DNA of 64,000 bases from Dactylonectria macrodidyma (GCA_020744425.1 JAGMUV010000005.1:4154001-4218000), one strand, 5' to 3'. Counted from the stretch's first letter, positions 20,940-33,109 are shown. A program made the numbers and translations. Notes: generated from the sequence alone by a model not told the origin.

Positions 20940-22850
20940 CTACTTCTTACGTCCGCCGACGCCGAGGCTTCCCTCGAAGCCAGGACGGCCCTTCTTCTTG
21001 GGCTTGGCAACACCGGTCTTCTTCTTCTTCTTGCCGGCCTTGTGGAGGAGCTTGTCGTCACGGCGCGCCTTGAGGTTGTCCTCACGCTTGCGCTGACGCT
21101 CCTTTTGAGCCATCTTGACGCCGTCAGTGCGGTCATTCCATGCCTTCTCGCTCTTGCGTTTAGCCACTTCCTTGCGCTTAACGGCGCGCTTGAGTAATGC
21201 TTCATCGTCGTGGATGCGCTCGCCCTGAGCGCGGCGGCGGGCCGTCAGCCAGAGGTCCTTCTCAGCGATGTCGGCTCGCTTTTCTGTATCGAGCTCCTCG
21301 AGACGCTTCTTTTGGTTCTGAACCTTGATAAGGGCCGTCTTGGGATCCGAAGGGCCCTTCTTCTTGCCTTGGCTAAGAACGTAGCTGAGATCGTGTGAGA
21401 GCTGTGCGCCATCGCCAAACGCAACGCGGCCGAATGCAAAGTTGCTCGACTTCTCATCCAGTTCCACGGCAGGGCTCATGACCGCGGGAGAGGTGGATGC
21501 CAAAGCCTCCTCGCGCTTCTGATCCTCCTCCAACTTGGCCTGTTTCCTCATCTCCTGCTTGTTGGCCTTGCGCAGGGCCTGCTTCCGCCGCCGCGACTCG
21601 ATAAGCTCTTGGCGAGTGCGGATGGGCTTACCATCCGGTCCGTCGGCTTTCCTTGCCGCTCGAAGGGCCTCGATCTTTGCGGCAAGGCGAGCGCGGAGGG
21701 CAGAAGTATCGGCGGGGAGCTTGATGTGTTTGGGTTTCTCGGATGGGGGGATGGTGGATGATACGGAAGTAGTAGCGCTGGCCGACTCACCAAGAGCGTC
21801 GGCGGGAGTTGAGGAGGAGTCGTTGGCGTCAAAAGTAGGAGAGTGAGGTTCGGAGTCAGGACTTGAGTTCTCATCATCCTTCTCTAGACCCGAAAGATCC
21901 ATAGGTTGCACGTCATCCCCGGCGGAAACAGTCTCCTCCATAACGATATCTTCAGGCTGTGTCGAAGCAGCGGCAGCCTTTGCTTGCTTCTTGGCGGATT
22001 GCTTTTTAGACTTGGGCGCAGGAGCAGGAGTGTCTTCTTGCTCGGCTTCGGGCTCTTCGGGCTTAGTTGTCTTCTTCTCAACATTCTTCTCGGCTTTTTT
22101 CTCCTTCTTCTCCTTCTTCTTTTTCTCCTTGGCTGCCCTCTTCTCCTCCCTCTTGGAAAGCTTGGATGCCGTCGCCTCGTCGGTAATCTGGGGCTCGGGC
22201 TTGTTGTCGTCTGTGCTGAGCTTCTGCTTCTTGTTGGCCTCGGGTACCGCCAACTTGAGGCCCTCGCCTGGCTTCTCGGCTTCGACACCTTCGACAGGCT
22301 CGTAGTCCTCCCAATCCTCTTCGTTTTCGGGTGCGGTGGCAGTTTCCTCGTCCTCTATCTCACGCAGCTTACGCTTGTTCTTGGCTCGCTCATCCATCAC
22401 CTCCTTGGCGTTGCGGTTGAGATCGCTATCGGGGTCGAGCTTGCCACGGCGCGCCGCGGCGGCCTCCTTCTTGGTCTGCTTCTTCTTGTTCCATTGGTTC
22501 TAACATGTAAGGTTAGCCCTGGAGACTAAATGATACCATGTGTAGTGCGCGATACACCTCGGAGGAAGCGAGGTTCGTCGGTGATATAATTGGGTGGCAG
22601 GGACAGAATGGCATCGCATGGGTATTCAGCGAGAGAATCAGGGAGTCGCAACGTACGGTGGTGTCCTCCCCGTAATACATCTTGGCCGGGATGAGGCTCA
22701 AGAGGCCATCGAAGGCGGCAGAATGGGCGCGCAGGCGATCCTATGAAGCAACACATCAGCTTGCCAGCTCATGGTGATGGCATCGATGCAGGCGACAGTG
22801 GGGCACGAGGGAGGGACATGGAGCAAACGGACCTGCAGCGAGGCGTCCAT
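20940..22850 (-). CDS. RRP14: SURF6/Rrp14 nucleolar ribosome biogenesis protein
   Basis: Exons, on the minus strand: 22850-22833, 22740-22657 and 22499-20940, 553 aa. The first exon is only 18 nt (MDASLQ). It joins DRLRAHSAAFDGLLSLIPAK and MYYGEDTT, then NQWNKKKQTKKEAAAARRGK, which together make the Rrp14 N-terminal domain (about residues 5-60). The middle is highly charged, with long Lys/Glu runs. The SURF6 domain lies in the C-terminal third (FAFGRVAFGDG, RDDKLLHKAGKKKKKTG) and ends in a basic tail. Role known for the family: a nucleolar protein needed for early 60S and 40S pre-rRNA processing. The two mini 5' exons are easy to miss. A start at 22400 would lose the N-terminal domain. Confidence 0.95.
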
Positions 22851-23159
22851 CTTAGCGACCGATAAAGCAGAAACGATATGCTCAATACGCAACGAATAAT
22901 ACTCCGTGAAGTTATCCCAGGGCCCTGCTTTTTGCTGTCGCGATGGTTGCGAAGCCGACCAGAGGTTGTTGAAAACGGGTTGGTAAGGCGGTCGGCAATT
23001 CCACCACGGCAGGCTCGATTTTTCTGGCAGAACTGATTTTTTTTCTCTCCTACCTGCCTGGGTCCGAGCTGTGGGGACGGCACGCTATCAGAAACCGCAA
23101 CCGCCCAGAGAGGTCGCCGGGGGCTCCACTGTAGCGCATCCCGTTAGTGTCCTCAGTGA

Positions 23160-24000
23160 ACTCCACAGGCCTCGGTCATGAATTAATTTATCTCTATTCG
23201 TTTGCAGCAAGGACGAACAATCACTTATGATGAATTATAATCCGAATAATGGAATGACGTTTTCATGCTGAAGCTGGTGAAAAACACCACAGTTACTGCC
23301 AGCCTAAATGGCTTGCGGCATACATTATAATTCCTTCTGGGGCAGGACCTCACTTCCTCCTTAACGATGCCTAGGTAGCCCTTGGGGGAAGAAAAAACAT
23401 ACACGATTGACCTTTTCTACTAAACTTAACTTATCCGCTCCTCTATGGATAAGAAATGCCTATTTATAAATATATATATATATATATATATATAACTGGA
23501 CTAAATAAGAGCAATTCTTCTACTAAGTTAGTCTAAATCACTTAGTATTTATATCTTAAATCATTAAACAAGATAGAGAAGAAGTTGATGCTTAAGGGTG
23601 TGTGGTGTTTGTCTTCCATCCTTTACGATGCGTCAGCCGGTAACCTTCTAGATCCAGAAAAGAGCCCCGATAGTAGCCTAGTCTCTTTGAGCAACCTCGA
23701 AATCGAATTGAGTTTGGCTCGTTGATGATTCACATGTTACTAGAATTGATATATACGCGATGCAATTGTGGTTTTGCGTGCCTGTGCGCGCCCAGTTTCG
23801 GTACCGTTCTGTCTTAGTGTTAGACGTTAACTAATTCTTCCAGTCGCCTCTTATCACTACACCATTCAGTCGAAGCATTTCAAAATTTGTCCCTAAACCA
23901 CATTGGTGAATCAGATCTCATTCTAAGACACCAGTTCCCAAGACCCCAGTAGTTAATCATTTACTTTATCAGTGGTAGGCTTGTCAGACTTGTCAAATAT
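23160..24000. repeat. AT-rich island
   Basis: Base composition falls clearly below that of the flanks, with many TA steps, no open frame of note and a TA microsatellite inside. It could be a decayed repeat (RIP-like) or a scaffold/replication-type AT patch. No terminal repeats were found by eye. Confidence 0.5.
23471..23497. repeat. TA dinucleotide microsatellite
   Basis: About thirteen TA units inside the AT-rich island. Confidence 0.9.
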
Positions 24001-24338
24001 CAGTATGACTCTCTAGCCTCGAGATGTGACTCGTTTTGCAGGGGTCAACACCAAGTGAGCTACCCTTGACCAACACCGTCTCAGCTATTTTGGCTCACCC
24101 TTCTACAAGCACCCACGACATCCCTTAGCTTCTTGTTTTTCACGCAAACTCTACGGCATCATCTCCTGGAGACCTTGGATACGGCATGGCAATAATGTGG
24201 TATTCGTCATCATGAGGGAGTTTGTCAACGCCTGCTGTGTGCACCAGATCTCGGATCCGACAGCATCCACAGGCACGCACCATTTTGCTAACAGCCAAGA
24301 CACAGCAAGGCTTGTCACCAAAGCCTTCACCTCGCCGT

Positions 24339-25291
24339 CTATTTCTTCTTGCCCTTCTTGGGGCCGGCCGCAGCCTCTCTCTTGCGGGCCTCTCGCGCCT
24401 CGATCTCAGACCTCTTCTTCTTCTCGAGCTCGTCCTTCTCTTCCTTCTCAGCCTATGGCACGAAAAAAACACACAAATTAGCGCTTCTGGGTTTGAGTCA
24501 TCAGCTAGCAATGGTTGTAAATTTACCTGTCGTCGAGCGGCCTCGGCTGCTCGCTGCTCGCGGATGAGGGCGAGGCGAGCCAGGTCTGCCTTGGCCTCGT
24601 CGGTCTTACCCTGGGCTTGTAGACGCTGGTACTTCTCCTTCGCGTTTGCCGCCTCCAAAGCCTCGCGCTCGCGTCGGTTGCTGGGCGCACCTAGTTTGGC
24701 GACACCTTCAGTGATATCGTCAACAGGAGTGCCCTTGGCTTGGTTCCGGGAAGCCTTGGAGTGGTTGGGGTTGGCGGGCATATCGTCGTCCTCGCTGTCC
24801 TCGTCGGAGTCCTCGTCGCTGGAAGGCATGTCGCCGACCTCGACTGTCTTCCCTCTCGACTTGGCAATTGCGGCCTCTTTTCGAGCCTTCTTCTCAGCCT
24901 TGCGGTCCTCGCGAGAAGCCGCTTGGGTTTGGGCGGCAGCGGCAGGTTCATCGTCGCTGTCCTCCTCGGAATCCTCCTCAGAATCCTCAGTGTCTTCATC
25001 GGAATCATCGTCGTCCTTGGTCTTGCCGTCGGCGGCCCAGATGCTCACTTCGTTTCCGTCGGCATCGAGGGGTCGAATGTCACGAGAGAAGTGCTTGCCC
25101 CCTGTTGTTGGAAATGCTGTTAGTTTTGGGAGGGGCACAAGAAGTCTGCGTCGCCTCTGACGTCGATATAACGGATGGGCTCATGGGCCATCGGCCTTGG
25201 GAAAAAAAAGAGGCATTCTATACGTACCTCCTCGGGTGTACTTCTTGAACTTGCCGCCTCGGCCGCGCGAACTCGATCCAGGTACTACCAT
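24339..25291 (-). CDS. PDAP1/PP28 (casein kinase substrate) domain protein
   Basis: Exons, on the minus strand: 25291-25228, 25101-24527 and 24452-24339, 250 aa. The N terminus is Gly/Arg/Lys-rich (SSSRGRGGKFKKYTRGG) and is completed by GGKHFSRDIRPLDADGNEVS. Then come acidic serine runs (DDDDSDEDTEDSEEDSEEDS), good casein kinase II targets by composition. The C-terminal PP28 domain spans about residues 165-250: GAPSNRREREALEAANAKEK, KADLARLALIREQRAAEAAR, and in the last exon a Glu/Lys helix ending GPKKGKK. Homologues bind growth factor or RNA in other organisms, but the fungal role is not established. Splicing is well supported, as the last exon supplies the conserved basic end. A purely open-frame reading would run on into intron sequence. 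Confidence 0.9.
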
Positions 25292-27451
25292 GCTGGGCAA
25301 TATATTTTTGCTTGGGGGAGGTAAGTGTTGGTGATTTTTCCGTTAGGTTGGATTGGTCGATTTCAGGCTTGGGTGTTTGAGCCTGGATGGGTGGAGGCGG
25401 GGTAGCGGGGTAGCTACTGATGATGACTGAAAGCTCCTTGGACCGTTGATCTGTGGGACGAAGTTTTACGAGGCAGCAATCAAAGCGAGGGTGATGAGAT
25501 GTCCGAGTCTGGTTATTTAAGTGTCGCAAGGCTTTGAATCGCTGATGGATCGAAAGGGGTCAAATCCTAACAAGGTTGAGGAGAGGTGGTGGGGTTCAAA
25601 ACAGTCACAAGGAATGGCGAGCTGATCATGAAACCAGCACACTGCACCAACAGATACCTTCCTTAAGTAGGCAGGCAGGCAGATGGTCCCTTTTGTTAGG
25701 GCGACACGACTACTGTATGACTAAAAAAAAAAGACGCAGGGTTCCAGCTGAGGAGGCGAATGAGGCGATAGCAAAGACAACAGCGATGACATTGGTAACA
25801 GTGACAACGAATAAACCCCACCTGTAGCGGAAGCAAATGTCAAAAACGATAGATGTGTTTTCTTGAGCCCAAACATACCAATGTCAGCCATTCAGATCAG
25901 GTATCTGCTCGTCGATTTCGCTTCCAGGATGGCTTCAGTTCAGCTCACACTCTTCACAAGGGCACGATCACTCCACCGTAAGGGCGAGTGCCATGACGTG
26001 CGAATCAGAGAGCGGCGGTTTGTCGTGACCGGGTTCGGTCCAGCGCCATGTCAGGCGCACGACACGCTGCATGTTATATCTGGATCCATGAGCCAGCAGT
26101 GGGTTTTGGGTTGGAGATTGACCCTGCGTTCCCCTGACTCACCACCGCGATTTATTTGGTGACGTAGTCATTTTCACGGATTTATTCTTCCTCATGGACT
26201 ATCTTTCGATGAAGGTGAAGAAGTAAGGGGAGCGTGTTATCGGTTGGTTCTGGATTTCGTTGCTCCAAATACTCGCCCCTACCTCTAGCGAAGCACACGA
26301 GTGTCAGGTTGATGCGCCAGTCGAAAGGGAAGTAGGAAGTTGAATTTGGAAATGGGAAAAAATCCGAGCAATGCCAGTATGTTGCATAAAATGTGCATAT
26401 TGATGCCCGCCTAAGCAGGATAAATCAAAATGAGACCTTTGGGATTCTGTCAAGCCCTGTTCTTGTCGATTCTACTCAGCTTAGCTGGAGGGCTTCTTCG
26501 CCTGGAGCACCACGCCTGGGTCAGCCCAGCAATAGGCACAATGTTAATCCGTCCCGTTGCATCCCAGGGCCCCACTCTCCGCAGCCTAGAAAAACAGCAC
26601 ACGCCGCGTTGATTTTCGAACTTTTCTTCCTTTCTTCTTTAGTGAAACCTACTAGAAAACAATCCTTCCTATTCACTCCGGCATCCCACTACACCATGGG
26701 TGCACACGGAGGGGAAACGGGAGGAAAGATGGAATTTGTCGTCGACTTACCTTCTGTTCCACGTGTGGCTTCGGCTGCTATGGGGTTTGGATAAATTTCG
26801 AAGCGATACATACTCTTGTCGAAAATCCCCTGCCTTTTTTTTTTCCTTATAAAGAAGGCTGGGAGGGGAACCTGTAGAATCTCAAGGCTCGAAGCCTCGT
26901 AGGATAAACCCAGGATGCTCAATCGCTCAAAGCAGTGCTCCTTTGTCCAGTGTCGATCCTCGTCGTAAGAACGTGGCAAAGACTCGACATGTAGCACAGC
27001 GTCACGATCTTACGGTGTGATGCTTCGCTTCCAACACCAACACCAACTGCACGTTGCCACCTCATGTATCTCCTTTCATGTCGAGGCTCTAATGCCTTGC
27101 GTTGACGAGGGCGTTTGTATTCTTCGAACAATGGGATGGAGCGCCTTGTTCCGATATCAGGCACTCACTTTATTATTCACCAGCGCCCTCCTCTGTGCCT
27201 GAGGATCAAGACAAATGCCGAGAAGCGTCCTCAAGCCTTGGGATTTGGGCAACATTTTTGTCACATTTCTCGCTATGCCAACTGTCTAAAGTCACCAGTG
27301 ACTCGACACGCGAGCGATTTGGAAATCGTCTGAGAGAATCTATTTTATCCCGAGTAGGTACTCTATCGTGTAACTACCACAGTGGCCGTTGCATGTTCCT
27401 TTCTAGCCAACAACAATTCTCAATCTAAATCTCTGAGCCTCCTCTGGGTAT
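25292..27451. other. Gene-poor region
   Basis: About 2.2 kb with only short frames and no recognisable domain. The first few hundred bases should be the promoter of the PDAP1-like gene. I see no RNA gene or long repeat. Confidence 0.5.
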
Positions 27452-28191
27452 TCAATCTCCTCTTCGCCTGGACTCTCTATGCCGTCCCTTACTTGTCCGC
27501 CCGATGCTCCAAAAACAAAGGAAAGAAAAAAAACGGAAGCTAAATCGTGTTGAATGCGAGCACTCAAGAGCGGCGTAAAGCGAGGCGCTGCTCTGCCGAG
27601 TTGTTGCATCCGACACTCCGACGAGCTTACACTCCTGTTCATAATCGTCATAGTCGTCGGACCCCAAATCACAGCTGCTGAAACTAGATTTGAGGTAAGG
27701 GCCCATCGATGTCGCTCGAGCAATACTAGACGGTCTGTCTGCGTATAGTTGAAATGTTCGTTTAGTTGGGGTACTCCTATACGTGTTTCGGAGGCAAGGC
27801 AAGGCACTCCGCTGACTCCAACCCTGTTCGTCAATTTATGCGTGAGTAAAGGCTGCGGAGCTACCCTCTAACTCTGGGTTGTTAATTCGGATTAGGTAGA
27901 TGTAGTTTGTGTCGTTGTGATCGTTTGGTATCCTGAGAGTGACCATGTCTCTAGTTCCGAGACCGGGCTGCAAGGAGGTGGGAGTTCGAGGTGAGGAATA
28001 TCGTCATCTCCGCACTCTAGAGTTGGTGCCGGAAGACGACGTGGTGGAAGTGTTGCAGAAACGTCCATTTTGCTGATATCGTTGTTAAACGGTTGACCAA
28101 GTTGTGATGTTGATGAGGAAGTAGGGTTGTTGCGTTGCTGTGTTGGAAGTTTGTTACGAATAGAAGCTCCTGGTGTTGATTCCTGGACCAT
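27452..28191 (-). CDS. Tentative small protein of unknown function
   Basis: Model on the minus strand: exons 28191-27944 and 27776-27452, 190 aa, with a 167-nt intron from GTCACT to GTATAG. The two open frames join in phase through a split Trp codon, giving SELETW followed by STPTKRTFQLYADRPSS. The first exon is rich in Pro, Ser and Thr with DDDIPHLELPPPCSP. The second has SCDLGSDDYDDYEQECKLV and ends in a basic tail. I recognise no family. In favour are the in-phase junction and a protein-like acidic/Tyr segment. Against are the weak donor, a low-complexity first half and a Phe-rich stretch near the end that could be 3' UTR or another intron. Expression evidence would decide. Confidence 0.33.
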
Positions 28192-29139
28192 GTCGAGGAA
28201 TGGTGACGGAGCGAAGTTGTTGAGTGTTCAGGTGGAAGTGTTCAGGGGAGGGAAGAGTGAAGGAAAAGCGAAGCGTGATTCACGGACTTGTTTTCTGCGG
28301 AGCTGAAAGAACAACGATAAGCCAGCGAAGGAAACGAGCGAGTGAAAACAGCTTCTGTGTTTTATTAAGGAGTAGAACTGCCACCGAGTCACGCAAGGTT
28401 CGTCATTGGACCGAGACGATGAGTATAATTATCCGGGTATACATGCAACCTTTGTGGGCCTCCAAAGCTAAAAGAAGTCCCGTTTCATATGAGGATAGTC
28501 ACGAGGGACTCTAACTAAGTATCCTACAAGCTTTGTTCCTCGATCAATCTAAAGTATGCCGACTGTCTCGTTCTTTTCTGATACCAAGTAGAGACTCGCG
28601 ATCGGCGAACGTGTATCCATGCCAAGATCTATCACGTTTCACCCGTGACATGATGCCTTGTCCTCTTAACAATATGCTCCCTGAGTGACAAATGAGCCCA
28701 CGACGCAACAAAGCAGTCGTCTGCACGGGAGCCGGTGGCAAAGTGTCTTTGCCATGCCTGCACCGCAAGGGTCTCCTAGAGTTTCTAGATAGGGCCGCGC
28801 CCGGTATCCGAGGCATATTAGCGGCCGGTATGTGCAGGTGATTGCAGCATAATGTCCCGGTGAATTCGAAGTCTCGCCTATGAAGGATGCTTGACAGTGC
28901 TTCTCCATGAGGGACTACTACTCGTTGGATAGAGCGACAGCCGTGCCCCAATTCGGCATCGAGATAAGTGGAAATAAGTTCAAGTAGCGCAAGGCTACCG
29001 TATCTTACGATAGATAGTTGAGAGGCTTTGCGTAGAGACATGGCGGGGACGCGGAGGACCATCACAGCTTCCTACGGCAGTGATCTTATGTGTCTCGATA
29101 GCCCCGTCGGCTTTTCTCTCGCAATTAAGCAGGTGCCAT
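28192..29139. other. Intergenic region
   Basis: No gene is supported. A 173-codon minus frame at 28544-29065 has no motif and is probably chance. Confidence 0.5.
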
Positions 29140-30639
29140 TCACCCCATCAACGATTGTAGTATGTCATCCAGACGCTTTCTCTTCTTCCGCCGCAGTGCC
29201 AACATCGGGGCCGTCCGCTCCGAAACCACAAGGCTGGCCGGCTTCTTAGGAATCGGCGTTGGCTTAGGTTGCTTCGAGCCGCGCACCACCGAGTCCCGTG
29301 AGAATGTGTAGCGCCGCGTCGCGAACAGGCCACGTCCTACGTACGACGGCTTCGTCGAGATGCCACCGCGTGCGCTGTGGCCCAGGTACAAACACGCGAG
29401 CGGCTTAGAAGGCAGGACAAAGGGGCCTGCGACGGCCTGCATCTCTGGCCGCAAGCCCCGGGCAGCGAGGTCGCGATCTGCGCTGAGCTGGCCAATGAAG
29501 GAATACAGCCAGAAGGCCCACGGCTCAAAGGCAATACCGTGGCAGGCGCGGGCATCGTGACCAGCGGCGTCCATGTCCCACGAAGGCATTAGAACCTTAG
29601 CATTGTCGGTGAGGTAGTCGAGTAGCCGCGGAGCCTGGCGGTCGGCGACGAACTTAACGGCGCAGCGGGAATCGCTGCAGAGGGAGACGAGATCGGCGTC
29701 GATGCTCCGCGAGAGTTCACGCAGTCTGTTATGGCGTGTTTCCTCGAGGGGCGCGAAGAGCATAAGATATCGCAGGAGAGACTCTTCCAAGCCAGATTTC
29801 GTCTCGGCCCTTTCCCAGCCCTCCTCCTGAGCAATCTCGTCGGGTGAACTCCAATCATCTCGAGCACCGGTAACATCGTAGAGAGCTAGAGATGGAAACT
29901 TGGACACCCAATGCAGGGAGTTTTGCGTCGTGGAGTCATCTCCCCAAATGCGTAGAATCCTAAGCAACGGGAACGGATCGTCGACCTCGGTCCATCCTCG
30001 TATGAGGCCGTCGCTGATCTGGGGAAATATGGTGCGTAGCTCATCGGCCGGCTTCATTAGTTCGAGGACCCCGAGGTTTGACATCTTGGCGAGGGAAAGA
30101 AGATCATGAGTAGAAAAGGAACAACCGCCGGTAAGGACTAAGTGGGTGACAAAGTCCACGGATGGCGACGTCAGCGGCCGCGTGTACCGGGTGAGGTCGT
30201 CGCCAGGACGACAGATGTGCTGGCGAAACCGATACATGCCGAGGTTCTTGTCGTCGTCTTCGTCCAGGAGGAGCTTCGAAAAGAGCTTCCATCCATGGAG
30301 ACAAACTCCTCTGGGGAAAGGCATTAGTCAATTATCCTCTAGCTCAGAAATGGAAGATACGCACCTTGCTTCGAGAAAGCGCCAAACACGGGACACAAGG
30401 CGAGTAGGAAGGCCTTCGAGGAGATCTAGACTAATATCACCGATGTTGTCGGCGACAATATTGATGGTCATATCCACGAGGGGCCGAGGCCCCCGCACGC
30501 CGCGCCCCCTAAACTTAGGATACGGTCGGCGGCGGCTCCAATTTTCAGCATTGCGGTCTTCTTGGTCGGCCAGAAAGCTGCGAGGCACGATGCGCTCCTT
30601 GAAGACCTGGCCCGACTCGTGGGCGTGAGTGGTGTACAT
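29140..30639 (-). CDS. Unknown protein, possibly F-box/LRR-like
   Basis: Exons, on the minus strand: 30639-30365 and 30310-29140, 481 aa. The junction rebuilds RVWRFLEAR-GVCLHGWKLF in phase. Residues 52-110 (DMTINIVADNIGDISLDLLE, LPTRLVSRVWRFLEAR) recall the start of Rad7/F-box-LRR proteins. Leucine-rich stretches follow (VTHLVLTGGCSFSTHDLLSL, SNLGVLELMKP, PLLRILRIWGD), consistent with irregular LRRs, and the C-terminal part is Arg/Lys-rich with RRKKRKR, a likely nuclear signal. The family is not certain: this is resemblance, not a match I can name. The start at 30639 was chosen because the upstream Ala/Val run and further open frame to 30891 look like leader. Intron 54 nt. Confidence 0.72.
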
Positions 30640-31368
30640 GGCGACGGCGACGGCGACGGCGGCTTTGGCGGTTACTACGCGGCTAGAGGGATCACGGGAG
30701 CCGAATTGAGAAACGGCGTGGAAACGAACCGACGAGCAACCATGACAATGCTCGCGCTGACTGAGTCGTGGTGGATGATTGTTCGCGGTAGATGCTGAGA
30801 TGAAGTGGTTGGTTTGACGTAACTGTAAGAGCGAGGCCCGTCTTGCTCTCAGGCAAGTGTTAGGCAAGAGCCACTGCAGCAAGCAACACACAGTGGATAT
30901 GTCAGCTCCAAGTTACTGAACTCTCTGCATTGGCATGAGAAAAGCACAACCGCAGCACATGAAATAAGTAGCAAGGGAGAAATTACCAAGCATGCACCAT
31001 TCTATTCTTTCATTATAATCACATCCTCATTCAAAATTTACATCTGGCGGATGTCGCGTACAACGGAACCGCCGATGCGGCCGCAGAGTCATGGCTCGTC
31101 TAAATAGGTACTAGATACGTACAGCGGGAACTCGCGACGCCCTGCGCCAGGGGAAAACGTCTTGGCTTCAGCCTTCTTTTATGCTCCGGGCCTTATCTGC
31201 AAGCCTCATCCTCTTGTGACAGAAGTCATGGAATAAGGCGTATCCTCGGCCAATCTAGTCTGCTCACGTGGTATCTCCAATTTTTTGTAAATTTGCCTCT
31301 CTTTTTTTTTTCTTATTCGGCGGGTTGGGCTGGTTGATGTGGATGTTGCTGTCGGCGTATCATGACAT
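30640..31368. other. Region between SCOT 3' end and the LRR-like gene
   Basis: Tandemly arranged genes on the minus strand. The region should hold the promoter of the 29140-30639 gene and the 3' UTR of SCOT, including a T-run at 31301-31311. No other gene is seen. Confidence 0.55.
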
Positions 31369-33088
31369 CTACAGCATGGGCTTGAGGTCCTTGGCCACGG
31401 TGAAGGGAGCCTCGGTCTTGGCCTTGATCTCATCGACGGTGACGCCGTCGGCGATCTCGATGAGGGTGAGGCCGTGGGAGAAGTCGACGTCAAAGACACC
31501 CTGTTTTGATCAACAGTTAGTCAGGTGTCACATAAATGACGGATAGTGTAAATTCTGAGGTTGTCGGGGCAAACTTACAAGCTCGGTGATGATTCTCGAG
31601 ACACAAGTGCGTCCGGTCAAGGGGAACGCGCATTGCTTGACAATCTTGGGGTTGCCCTTCTTGTCGGTGTGCTCCATGGTGACGACGACCTTGGTCTTGC
31701 TAGGGTTGCTGACCAGGTCCATGGCGCCGCCGAAGCCCTTGACCTTGCCGGGGAGCATCCAGTTGGCCAAGTCGCCGCTGGCGCTGACCTGCATTGCTCC
31801 GAGGATGGTCAGGTCGATGCGGCCGCTGCGGATCATGCCGAAGCTCTCCTCGCTGCCGAAGACGGCGGCGCCGGGGTTGAGCGTGACCGTCTCCTTGCCG
31901 GCGTTGATGAGGTCGGCGTCCTCGAGACCCTTCTTGGGGTAGGGGCCGAGGCCGAGGATGCCGTTCTCCGACTGCAGCTGGACCTCGACCTCGGGGCCGA
32001 CGAAGCCGGGGGCAAGCATGGGCATGCCGATGCCCAGGTTGGCGTACATGCCGTTCTTGAACTCCTTGGCGGCGCGGCGAACGATGCGCTCGCGCTTGGC
32101 GGCCGTGTCGCCGGTGCCCAAGGCTTTGGCAGCCTCCGGGTCGCTTTCGTCCTTGGCCCAGGTGTACTTCTCAATGTTCTTCTCCTCGGTGGCCTGGATG
32201 ACGCGCTTGACGTAGATGCCGGGTAGGTGGACGGCCTCGGGGGGGATCTCACCGGGCTCGACGATGTGCTCGGCCTCGACAATGGTCATCTTGGCGTTGC
32301 GGCCCATGGCGCCGTTGAAGTTGTGCGCCGAGAGGCGGAACTGGCAGTTTCCCAGCTTGTCGGCCTTGTAAGCCTTGACGAAGGCGTAGTCGCCGGCGAT
32401 GCTGTGCTCGAGGAGGTACGACTTGCCATCGAAAACCTTGACGTCCTTGGGGTACGAGAACTCGGCCGCCGAGCCGTCAGAGTTGTTGCGTAGGGGAAGC
32501 TCGCCGGTCTGGACGACGGTACCGTAGGCAGCGGGCGTATAGAAGGCCGGGACGCCTTTGCCGCCGGCGGCGCATCGCTCGGCGAGGGTGCCCTGGGGCG
32601 TGAGTTCGAGCTCAACCTCGCCGGTGAGGTACATGCGCTCGAAGGTCTTGTTCTCGCCAATGTACGAGGCGATCATCTTGCTGATCTGCTTGGTCTTGAG
32701 CAGTTGGCCTAGGCCAGACGAGTCGGTGCCGGCGTTGTTGGACACTGCTGTGATGCCGGTGATCTCGGGCTTCTTGACTACCTCGTTGATGAGGGTGTCA
32801 GGGACGCCGCAGAGGCCGAAGCCGCCGCAGAGCAGGGTGCTGTTGGACTTCATGTCCTTGAGGGCCTCGGAAGCAGAGGGGAAGACCTTGTTGATCTCAG
32901 CGCGGCGGGAGGTGGCCGAGAAGGACCTAGAGAGCACTGCCGTGGGCTGTATCATGATTGACGGGTTAGCAAATGGTGTTTCCTCCCCGCTGGTATTGTT
33001 TGAACCAGCGCAAAGGAGCAGGACCTACGTTGGCGCCATTGCGGGCAAAGGCCCGGAGGGTGCGTATCCGGAGAGCTGTGGAAGGCAT
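31369..33088 (-). CDS. Mitochondrial succinyl-CoA:3-ketoacid CoA-transferase (SCOT)
   Basis: Exons, on the minus strand: 33088-33029, 32946-31579 and 31500-31369, 519 aa. Exon 1 plus the start of exon 2 give an Arg/Ala/Ser-rich mitochondrial presequence ([25 protein letters not shown]). The alpha part has [16 protein letters not shown] and [20 protein letters not shown]. The beta part has [15 protein letters not shown] and [13 protein letters not shown], whose Glu (residue 347) is the expected catalytic residue forming the CoA thioester. Reaction: transfer of CoA between succinyl-CoA and acetoacetate (or acetate in some fungal relatives). The length matches full SCOT with fused alpha and beta subunits. 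The last exon encodes [20 protein letters not shown]. Both introns are in phase 0. Confidence 0.96.
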
Positions 33089-33109
33089 CTTGTGAATGTT
33101 TTTTTTTGT

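Larger units (their letters stand above)
22851..24338. other. Intergenic region with AT-rich island
   Basis: The upstream side of SURF6 and downstream side of the PDAP1-like gene. 22851-23160 is ordinary sequence; 23160-24000 is AT-rich. No gene is supported. Confidence 0.55.

Noticed and set aside
24222..25160. 312-codon plus-strand frame
   Set aside because: Ser/Arg-rich mirror of the acidic PDAP1-like gene on the other strand, where the spliced product has a clear PP28 domain.
28544..29065. 173-codon minus-strand frame
   Set aside because: No motif, no in-phase partner exon and odd composition; not enough to call a gene.
31561..32226. 221-codon plus-strand frame
   Set aside because: Antisense shadow of SCOT, whose catalytic motifs are on the minus strand.
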